Shown here in pieces: positions 28,761-34,005 of a stretch of 46,611 nt of DNA; position 1 is the first letter of the stretch; the number at the start of each line of letters is the position of its first letter. The position numbers and the translations under genes were made by a program. Source of the DNA: a virus; IMG/VR virus record IMGVR_UViG_3300030107_006213, positions 1 to 46,611 of that record, one strand, 5' to 3'. The notes beneath the pieces were generated by a model. The model had not been told where the DNA came from and ran no database searches. It worked only from the letters and a program-made list of their open reading frames with translations.

Positions 28761-28817
28761 TCGAGCCCTTGCTATTATTGCTTTTTATTAATTAAATAAC
28801 TATAAAGGAAAATAACT

Positions 28818-29123
28818 ATGTTTAAAGCAATAACTGAATATCTTAAAGAAAATAATATCATTGGGATTCCTAGCATATCTAAGCTTGGAAATATATCTGT
28901 TGTTATCCCTAATTACTCCCAAGACGGGGAAACTAATTACTTTGGGAGTAAGAATCCCAATGATATTCTCTCAGAATTAACGCCATTAGTTCCTGAATCT
29001 CTTTCTATTGAACTAATGCCACCTTCATATCAGTATAAGGGTCAGTCGTTAATTATAAGAGAATCATCAGATATTACTGAATTTGCATTTGATAAGTTAG
29101 AGAAGTCTCTAAATGCAAAATAA
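28818..29123 (+). CDS. First early gene, hypothetical, 101 aa
   Basis: A strong ribosome site (AAAGGAAAATAACT) precedes the ATG. The 101-residue product (MFKAITEYLKENNIIGIPSI) shows no known motif, membrane segment or signal peptide. A nested pair of perfect inverted repeats lies inside the coding sequence (28854-28967), and an intrinsic terminator follows 24 nt after the stop. The gene is therefore its own short, highly structured transcript, likely the first made after infection. Host take-over function is a guess from position. Confidence 0.7.
   Translation: MFKAITEYLKENNIIGIPSISKLGNISVVIPNYSQDGETNYFGSKNPNDILSELTPLVPESLSIELMPPSYQYKGQSLIIRESSDITEFAFDKLEKSLNAK
28854..28967 (+). repeat. Nested perfect inverted repeats inside a coding region
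   Basis: A 16-bp perfect outer stem (28854-28869 with 28952-28967) encloses a 10-bp perfect inner stem (28913-28922 with 28942-28951). The 3' arms abut with no gap, so the two helices can stack coaxially. Both lie within codons of the 101-residue gene, whose mRNA must fold or be unwound here. Such a long exact stem in coding sequence is unlikely by chance. Confidence 0.75.
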
Positions 29124-29147
29124 GTAATTTCTGAGTAGTTATAAAGA

Positions 29148-29193
29148 GTGATTGAGTTGTTAGTATATAGCGACTCAATCACATCTTTTTTTT
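29148..29193 (+). terminator. Intrinsic terminator after first early gene
   Basis: A 12-bp stem with one G-U pair (29148-29159 with 29171-29182) around an 11-nt loop is followed by eight T residues (29186-29193). This is the clearest rho-independent terminator in the window and separates the 101-residue gene from the rest of the early block. Confidence 0.85.
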
Positions 29194-29272
29194 ATATAAG
29201 TAATACATACAGCCGTTTTGTATGTTTTTAAAGATTTTTAACTAAAACAGTAAAGAAAGGTAGGATAATTAA

Positions 29273-29428
29273 ATGCCAAATAGAAAAGCTAAAGCTCGTA
29301 AGCAAGATAGAGCTAAGAAAAATGCTGCTATTAAAAAGTTTAAAAGGAATAAGGTAACTATGGTAAAGAAAGTTCACTTTAGAGATGATGGTTCGGCTTA
29401 TGACAAATGGGTTCCTAAGTCTAAATAA
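29273..29428 (+). CDS. Small basic protein, 51 aa
   Basis: A 51-residue ORF (MPNRKAKARKQDRAKKNAAI, then KKFKRNKVTMVKKVHF) with ribosome site AAAGGTAGG 7 nt before the ATG. The N-terminal 30 residues are almost entirely Lys/Arg/Ala, as in nucleic-acid-binding peptides or ribosomal-protein tails. The C-terminal DDGSAYDKWVPKSK is a separate polar end. No family recognised. Confidence 0.6.
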   Translation: MPNRKAKARKQDRAKKNAAIKKFKRNKVTMVKKVHFRDDGSAYDKWVPKSK

Positions 29429-29775
29429 TAACAGAGAGAAAGGAGTTCTCAAATAGAATAATAATCATAACATATTAGGGGGATAAGGCAATAGTCTGAT
29501 TCCCCCAAAGATTTAAAATTAGGAGGTGATAACCTCTCTAATAAAATAGTCGCCTAAGCTTGGCCGCAATAGTGGCTCTTCTAATGGGACTATTTTCTGG
29601 TGCGATAATAGATATGGTGATGATGTACACATCTTTATTGTAGGTGATAAATTAGCTTAGATGATAAGTAGTGAGGAGAAATATATGACGAAACTACTTA
29701 AACACTCTATATAAAATGAACGAAGGCTAGCCTACAGACATATCTATTACATTAAATAGCTATAAAGGAGCTTAA
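29429..29775 (+). ncRNA. Gene-free stretch with at least four consecutive hairpins
   Basis: This 347-bp interval has no convincing gene. It contains, in order: GGGGGA/TCCCCC (29478-29506); a 9-bp stem with one bulge and loop GATA (29519-29541); an 8-bp stem closing a 52-nt element with an inner GCCGC/GTGGC hairpin (29544-29595); and TAAGTAGT/ACTACTTA (29665-29700), whose loop exposes GAGGAG and an ATG (29686) that starts a 9-codon ORF. The sequence between 29600 and 29660 shows nothing clear. Roles as processing sites, small RNAs or leader-peptide control are inferred. Confidence 0.55.
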
Positions 29776-29895
29776 ATGGAACATATAGGCAAAGTTATTA
29801 AAAGAGTAATGGATAGGTGGCAACACTGTAAAAAGTGTGAAATATACTACTTAGAAGACTGTAATTGTAAAACAAAAAGAAAGGTAGGAAACTAA
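29776..29895 (+). CDS. Zinc-knuckle micro-protein, 39 aa
   Basis: A 39-residue ORF with ribosome site AAAGGAG 5 nt from the ATG. Four cysteines form CKKC (18-21) and CNC (29-31) around an aromatic strand, likely binding one zinc ion. The ends are basic. It is coupled to the next gene by TAATG. Such tiny treble-clef-like peptides are common in early phage regions and often target host proteins; no specific family recognised. Confidence 0.65.
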   Translation: MEHIGKVIKRVMDRWQHCKKCEIYYLEDCNCKTKRKVGN

Positions 29896-30032
29896 TGAAA
29901 GAATATCATTATAAATTTGGTAATCTAATATCTTTTGTAGTAGCTAAAAGTAGAGTAGATGCTATTGAAAAGATAAAAGATAATATAGGTAGAAGATTTG
30001 TTGTTAGAATCTGTAAAATAGTATCTATATAA
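29895..30032 (+). CDS. Small hypothetical protein, 45 aa
   Basis: A 45-residue ORF with a beta-alpha-beta look: MKEYHYKFGNLISFVVAKSR, then a helix (VDAIEKIKDNI) and a strand (RRFVVRICKIVSI). Coupled to the preceding zinc-knuckle gene (TAATG). Function unknown. Confidence 0.6.
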   Translation: MKEYHYKFGNLISFVVAKSRVDAIEKIKDNIGRRFVVRICKIVSI

Positions 30033-30047
30033 AGTTTAATTAATAAA

Positions 30048-30121
30048 ATTAGAGAGGTGGTTAGCACAATGTAGAACACCAGTAATTACGAGGCGAGAAG
30101 ATTTCTTGTAGCCTCTCTAAT
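30048..30121 (+). ncRNA. Structured RNA element with 10-bp closing stem
   Basis: ATTAGAGAGG (30048-30057) pairs perfectly with CCTCTCTAAT (30112-30121). Inside are TGGT/ACCA (30058-30061 with 30078-30081) and CGAGAA/TTCTTG (30094-30099 with 30103-30108). There is no ORF. The 3' arm sequence CCTCTCTAATAAA also ends the hairpin at 29519-29541, and the 12-mer TTAATAAAATTA at its 5' edge recurs before the element at 30564. This suggests related elements. Structure by eye; function unknown. Confidence 0.6.
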
Positions 30122-30144
30122 AAACCAAGAAAGGTAGGTATAGT

Positions 30145-30438
30145 ATGTTGGTAGAAATGTTTTATGGTGTATTAATGATTATGGTAGAGTTTAGTGGCGA
30201 TGATGTTCATCATTATAATATTAAAGTGAATGAATTAGCGTCTTTAAATTTTAGTCAAAGCAAAATATCGTTTGTTTATAAGGAAAGCGGTAAAGAAGAG
30301 GTGATAGATATATTTTCTGACCAAGACTATTTAGCATTTGCTAAATGGTGGAAAGATAATAAATATAAAGTTGTGGAAGCTATGGGTGAGCAAGATACAA
30401 GGTATATTCACAACAGAAATCAAGATGTTAAATTTTAA
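30145..30438 (+). CDS. Hypothetical protein, 97 aa
   Basis: The ribosome site AAAGGTAGG lies 7 nt before the ATG. The 97-residue product starts with a hydrophobic stretch (MLVEMFYGVLMIMVEFSGDD) that looks more like beta strands than a membrane anchor, then an acidic and aromatic middle (DIFSDQDYLAFAKWWKDNKY) and a polar tail. No family recognised. It is flanked by structured RNA elements on both sides. Confidence 0.6.
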   Translation: MLVEMFYGVLMIMVEFSGDDVHHYNIKVNELASLNFSQSKISFVYKESGKEEVIDIFSDQDYLAFAKWWKDNKYKVVEAMGEQDTRYIHNRNQDVKF

Positions 30439-30440
30439 TA

Positions 30441-30558
30441 ATTAATAGATGAGGTTCAAGAGTAGGTAAGTTTGAGGTAACATATAACTCTACGCAACTT
30501 GAGACGGGTGGTGGTGAGCTAAGGTGAAAGGTGAGAGTCCTTCGTGTAATCTATTAAT
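30441..30558 (+). ncRNA. 118-nt structured RNA element
   Basis: ATTAATAGAT (30441-30450) pairs perfectly with ATCTATTAAT (30549-30558). The interior is G-rich compared with its surroundings and includes possible helices TTCAAG/CTTGAG and AGAGT/ACTCT and a terminal AAGG/CCTT hairpin. No ORF of useful length exists. The closing stem begins 2 nt after the stop of the 97-residue gene. Candidate non-coding RNA or processing signal. Confidence 0.55.
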
Positions 30559-30563
30559 AAAAT

Positions 30564-30710
30564 TAAGTGAGTGTTGTGTAACCGTGAGGCCACAGAGGGT
30601 TTTTATGTATCATAAGTAAAAAGGGTTTTTGAGTGTTTGTTCATATTTCGCTCTATGTTTTCCCTTGATTTCAACTACTTATACCTTTCACCCTTGTTAG
30701 CACTCACTTA
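30564..30710 (+). ncRNA. 147-nt structured RNA element
   Basis: TAAGTGAGTG (30564-30573) pairs perfectly with CACTCACTTA (30701-30710). Nested inside are ATAAGTA/TACTTAT (30612-30618 with 30676-30682) and AAGGG/CCCTT (30621-30625 with 30662-30666), which form one extended arm. There is no ORF. It is separated from the previous element by only 5 nt, so the two make a roughly 270-nt non-coding block immediately upstream of the membrane-anchor and Ubl genes. Confidence 0.6.
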
Positions 30711-30731
30711 TAATTTGGAAAGGAGTAACAA

Positions 30732-30893
30732 ATGGAGAGTTATAATGATTATCTACTAAGCGTGGTAGATGTCTTAATTGAAAATAATATTAAATTAAGG
30801 AGTAAAAATGCAAAGAAGAACAAACCAAGCAATATTCGCAATATTAGCAATGTTGACAATATGGATAGTAATTCACACATCAAGAATAAATAA
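30732..30893 (+). CDS. Possible small protein overlapping next gene, 53 aa
   Basis: A strong ribosome site (AAAGGAGTAACAA) precedes this ATG. The first 25 residues (MESYNDYLLSVVDVLIENNI) look protein-like. The rest is read out of frame over the start of the 125-residue gene and is Asn/Lys-rich, as expected of a non-coding frame. It may be a short leader ORF whose translation couples to the membrane-protein gene. Confidence 0.4.
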   Translation: MESYNDYLLSVVDVLIENNIKLRSKNAKKNKPSNIRNISNVDNMDSNSHIKNK

Positions 30894-31185
30894 TATAGAT
30901 TCTGATGTAACAGTATTAAATAGGACATCAAACTCTATGATGAATAGATTAATAGAGCTTGAAAGTAAGGAAACAGATGAAATGTCTTATTATGATATAT
31001 ATGAAGAGCAAAACAGATATTTAAAAAGTTTTGAGAGTGACTTAACATTTAAGGAAACTTTCAAAAAAATGAGAGCAGAGTATGGTGCTGGACATATCTT
31101 TGATTGGAATGAGAGATTATTCACAACATATTATGCTGAAGAGTTAATGTTAACCAAAATAGCTAAAGAAGGGAGTAATAGATGA
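30808..31185 (+). CDS. Membrane-anchored coiled-coil protein coupled to Ubl gene, 125 aa
   Basis: Ribosome site AAGGAG precedes the ATG by 5 nt. Residues 8-22 (AIFAILAMLTIWIVI) form a membrane anchor with a short basic N-terminus (MQRRTNQ). Next comes a coiled-coil-like segment (IDSDVTVLNRTSNSMMNRLI) and a C-terminal motif FKKMRAEYGAGHIFDWNERL that resembles 'F..MR...G.G..F.W.gr.Y.T' segments seen in other phage small proteins. Its stop overlaps the Ubl start as ATGA, so the two are probably made together. It could localise the conjugation system to the membrane or be a substrate; neither is shown. Confidence 0.7.
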   Translation: MQRRTNQAIFAILAMLTIWIVIHTSRINNIDSDVTVLNRTSNSMMNRLIELESKETDEMSYYDIYEEQNRYLKSFESDLTFKETFKKMRAEYGAGHIFDWNERLFTTYYAEELMLTKIAKEGSNR

Positions 31186-31379
31186 ATATTAATCTATTAG
31201 TAAATGGCGAATTCGTTTCAAGAGATGTAACATCTACAACAGTAGGTGCATTGAGAAATGAATTAGAAATACCAGCTGATGCAAATGTAATGGTTGGTGG
31301 AACTATCAGACAAAATGATTTTGAATTGTCTGACGGTGATATTGTTGCTTATGCAAGTAATAATAAAGTAGGTGGATAA
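31182..31379 (+). CDS. Ubiquitin-like beta-grasp modifier with native Gly-Gly end, 65 aa
   Basis: The 65-residue product has the layout of a compact beta-grasp Ubl: two N-terminal strands (INLLVNGEFVSRDV), the helix (TVGALRNELEI), further strands around VMVGGTIRQN, the 'LSDGDIVAYAS' hairpin typical of MoaD/ThiS/Ubl proteins, and a flexible tail NNKVGG. It ends exactly at Gly-Gly, so no protease is needed to mature it. The start is fixed by the ATGA overlap with the membrane-anchor gene. E2-like, JAB and E1-like genes follow, which makes protein conjugation more likely than sulfur transfer. Confidence 0.82.
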   Translation: MNINLLVNGEFVSRDVTSTTVGALRNELEIPADANVMVGGTIRQNDFELSDGDIVAYASNNKVGG

Positions 31380-31397
31380 GGGTAATAATTACCCTTA
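31377..31397 (+). repeat. Palindromic hairpin over Ubl stop codon
   Basis: TAAGGGTAAT and ATTACCCTTA are perfect complements around a single A, and can form a 9-bp stem with a 3-nt loop. The 5' arm begins with the Ubl stop codon. It could protect the 3' end of a processed ubl message or limit read-through. Confidence 0.6.
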
Positions 31398-31404
31398 ATT
31401 AACT

Positions 31405-31485
31405 TTAAATGAGAGCCAATAACTGGTCCTGTAAGTCCCGAAACATAGGAATGAAGGCAAAGGAATATGTGAGGCTCTCATTTAA
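31405..31485 (+). ncRNA. Structured spacer between Ubl and E2 genes
   Basis: TTAAATGAGAGCC (31405-31417) pairs perfectly over 13 bp with GGCTCTCATTTAA (31473-31485), enclosing 55 nt with a possible TCCT/AGGA inner helix. No ORF. It ends 17 nt before the E2 ribosome site (AAAGGAG). By position it can separate ubl and E2 expression, for example as an RNase III-type cleavage site or translation control element. Confidence 0.65.
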
Positions 31486-31513
31486 TTAAACAGAGATAAA
31501 GAAAGGAGTAACC

Positions 31514-33097
31514 ATGATATTTTATAATGGTCAAGATGAAGTAACTGTAAATGAAATTGATAAATTAAAAGATTTATCACAAGAAGAGACAAACAATTTA
31601 GCATGTGGACCTCAAGACGCATTTTTCAATAAATTAGATACTGTTAATAATACATTGACAAATCTTGAAATAAAGAATTTAGATGTTAATGATAAATGGA
31701 ATTGGAAACCAGGAGCTTATAAGATAATAAGAGAATATCTTTTAAATAAGCTTCAAATAGATAAAAAATGTCAAAGTTTAACAAAGCTAATTGATAGAAC
31801 AAGGGATAATGTTAATTACACTAATTATCTTTTTAGACAAATAAGAGACATGGAAATGGAAAAAAGTGCTCTTAAAAGATTAGGAGTATTAAAGAATGTT
31901 GATATTGAGGAGTTTAAAGAAAAATGTATTGAATTTGTTAAAAGAGTAGAAGAACAATGCTTGAAAGCTTCTGAAATGACTAAAGGAAATGTTACTATTA
32001 ATACTTTTGTAAGTGATTTAGAAACAAGAGTTCCAAGAATATATTATAATATTGTATTAAATAATTTAACATTATCTATATATGATGGAGATAAAATGAT
32101 TCAAGAAATACCTTTAGGACAAATTCATATCATAATTACACAGAATCTTAGAACTAAGCTAGGAGTTAAGAATAAAGATATGTCTTTGCTTGGTGTATAT
32201 AAAGATTCTCAATTTGATGAAGCTAAATATCCTTATATTTCATCTGGTTATAGTCATACTGATTATTCAACTGTATGTTTAGATAAACATTATGATGATG
32301 TTCAAAATGCTATTTATAAAAATGATTTAGTATCTTTATCATTTGTATTAATGCAATGGGCTCAATATTATCATATAAGTCATTCTAATCCATATAATCA
32401 ACCAAGTTTACTTAAATTTGGTATGCCAGGAAATTATAGTGATGAATATTCAGCAACTCAATCAAGTTCAATGGTTAATTCAAAAAGTGATGATATTCTT
32501 AGAAATAGCTTAAAAAGATTGGATTTGAACTATATGGAATCTAATGAATATTATGTTGACTGTTTAGACTTTATTGAATGTAAATATAGAGGCCTTAATA
32601 ATCATTATTTGAGAAGAAAATCAAATGTAGAATTACAAGGAACTGATTATTACTGTAAAATGGAGTCTTTAATATTTCTATTATTAGATAATATTATGCA
32701 TGATGCTCATAAACCTAATTCAATATGGAATATAAGTGATGATTGTTCTATGATTGCTGGAGCTAGTATAAGTATAGGGAACAATAGTTATTCAGAAGAT
32801 GAACAGCAAATAACAGATATTGAAGAAACAGAAAGTGCTGTTATTTGGACTTTATTTAATTATCTTATAAATAAACCTTTCTATAATGGTTTCAAAACTA
32901 TAGATAGAGATAAAGTTATATTAGATGATATGAATCCATATGATTGTAAATATGTTTTTGAATATCTTGAAAAGAATAATCTTCTAGAAGATAAGAAAGT
33001 AGAAGAACCTACGAAAGTAAATGAGATTATAAATGATGCAGAAAAAATGAAGAAACTAATGAAACAGTGGGCGTATAGCTCAGAAAGGAGTGCGTAA
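31514..33097 (+). CDS. E2-like ubiquitin-conjugating protein, multidomain, 527 aa
   Basis: Residues 170-290 fit the E2 (UBC-like) core: strands RIYYNIVLNNLTLSIY and GQIHIIITQN, then KYPYISSG, and STVCLDKHYDDV with C255 as the likely catalytic cysteine. 'HPxI...G.ICLD' is the canonical E2 active-site block. The N-terminal 165 residues are helical (RQIRDMEMEKSALKRLGVLK) and the C-terminal 230 are unrecognised, so the protein is over three times the usual E2 length and may include a target-recognition part. Good ribosome site (AAAGGAG). The stop overlaps the JAB start as TAATG. Expected role: accept Ubl from the E1 and pass it to targets. Confidence 0.72.
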   Translation: MIFYNGQDEVTVNEIDKLKDLSQEETNNLACGPQDAFFNKLDTVNNTLTNLEIKNLDVNDKWNWKPGAYKIIREYLLNKLQIDKKCQSLTKLIDRTRDNVNYTNYLFRQIRDMEMEKSALKRLGVLKNVDIEEFKEKCIEFVKRVEEQCLKASEMTKGNVTINTFVSDLETRVPRIYYNIVLNNLTLSIYDGDKMIQEIPLGQIHIIITQNLRTKLGVKNKDMSLLGVYKDSQFDEAKYPYISSGYSHTDYSTVCLDKHYDDVQNAIYKNDLVSLSFVLMQWAQYYHISHSNPYNQPSLLKFGMPGNYSDEYSATQSSSMVNSKSDDILRNSLKRLDLNYMESNEYYVDCLDFIECKYRGLNNHYLRRKSNVELQGTDYYCKMESLIFLLLDNIMHDAHKPNSIWNISDDCSMIAGASISIGNNSYSEDEQQITDIEETESAVIWTLFNYLINKPFYNGFKTIDRDKVILDDMNPYDCKYVFEYLEKNNLLEDKKVEEPTKVNEIINDAEKMKKLMKQWAYSSERSA

Positions 33098-34005
33098 TGA
33101 ATATAGAAGATATATTCTACATATCAGAGAAAGATTGGTATACTCTTCAAGCATGGGCTACAATAGCTTATGAAGAAGATAAAAATGAAATCTCTGGTTT
33201 AATGACAGCAATACCACAAAAAGATGGTAGAATTGAAGTGGGAAATGTTGAAATACTTAAGCAGGAAAATACTGGTACTAATACTGAGCTTGACGGAGAG
33301 GCTGTTAGTGAGTATATGATGAGATATGCTATGAAATATAAAGACAAAAATATGAAGTTTGTCTGGTGGCATTCACATCATACTATGGGAGCATTTTGGA
33401 GTGGAACTGATGAGAGAGAAATAGATGCATGGAAGAATGAGAGTTATTCTTTGGCATTAGTTATCAATCTAAAAGAAGAGTATCTATTTAGAGTAAGCTT
33501 TTGGAAACATAATGGCTTACCTATGGAAAAACATATAGATACTACTCTTAACATAGAAAGAGAAAAGCCTCTTGTTAATATCACAAAGAAGATGAAGAAA
33601 GACTACAATGAGCTTTGTACATCACCTCAAATAGTAACTTACAATCAAGGTTGGACAAAACCTAATTGGGCTATTAATCAAAATACTTTTAACTTTGTTA
33701 ATGATAAGACAAGAGTAACAACAAATGTAAGAGAAGCTTATGAAGAATGTTTAGGCGAATGTGAGAAAATGCAAGAAAGCTTCTTAGATGGAACTCTTTC
33801 ATGTAAGGAATTCAAAAAGAAAGTTAAGAGTATTAATAAGGTGTGTAAAGAAAAGAAGTTTCCTTTTAATGTCAAAGAATTCAATCTCAATAAGAATGAG
33901 TTATTAAATAAATTATTAGAGCTTTTTCCTGCTGATTTGATTGAATATGAAGATAATAATGTTAAATTGGAACTTGAACCAAATGGAGGTTACTTATGGA
34001 CATAA
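33097..34005 (+). CDS. JAMM/JAB-domain deconjugating isopeptidase, 302 aa
   Basis: The complete JAMM zinc-peptidase signature is present: catalytic E31 in EISGLMTA and H92-S-H94-x7-S102-x2-D105 in WWHSHHTMGAFWSGTDE. The domain covers roughly residues 8-150. The C-terminal half (150-302) is Lys/Asn/Glu-rich and unrecognised, with a helical stretch REAYEECLGECEKMQESFLD. Because the Ubl already ends in Gly-Gly, removal of Ubl from targets is a better guess than precursor processing. The gene is coupled to E2 (TAATG) and overlaps the E1 gene by 10 nt. Confidence 0.88.
   Translation: MNIEDIFYISEKDWYTLQAWATIAYEEDKNEISGLMTAIPQKDGRIEVGNVEILKQENTGTNTELDGEAVSEYMMRYAMKYKDKNMKFVWWHSHHTMGAFWSGTDEREIDAWKNESYSLALVINLKEEYLFRVSFWKHNGLPMEKHIDTTLNIEREKPLVNITKKMKKDYNELCTSPQIVTYNQGWTKPNWAINQNTFNFVNDKTRVTTNVREAYEECLGECEKMQESFLDGTLSCKEFKKKVKSINKVCKEKKFPFNVKEFNLNKNELLNKLLELFPADLIEYEDNNVKLELEPNGGYLWT

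Larger units (their letters stand above)
28393..28817. promoter_or_regulatory. Divergent control region between late and early blocks
   Basis: About 0.4 kb without a convincing gene, where minus-strand late genes and plus-strand early genes diverge. It holds tandem 11-bp repeats (28517-28538), an inverted copy of their core (GGTAGTA at 28451-28457), an AT-rich stretch with TATAAAAT (28541-28548), a small TGTGTG/CACACA hairpin (28661-28679), an 11-bp inverted repeat and a 10-bp hairpin. Both transcripts must start in or near here. A TTGACA at 28595-28600 has no good -10 partner, so I name no exact promoter. It could also include the replication origin. Confidence 0.6.

Noticed and set aside
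30441-30710. Group I or II intron pieces
   Set aside because: The G-rich interior looks intron-like at first sight, but I see no catalytic core, no flanking exon of one gene and no intron-encoded protein.
29429-30720. tRNA genes among the hairpins
   Set aside because: No TTCAAAT/GTTCGA loop, no correct anticodon arm and no CCA-compatible end were found in any of the elements.
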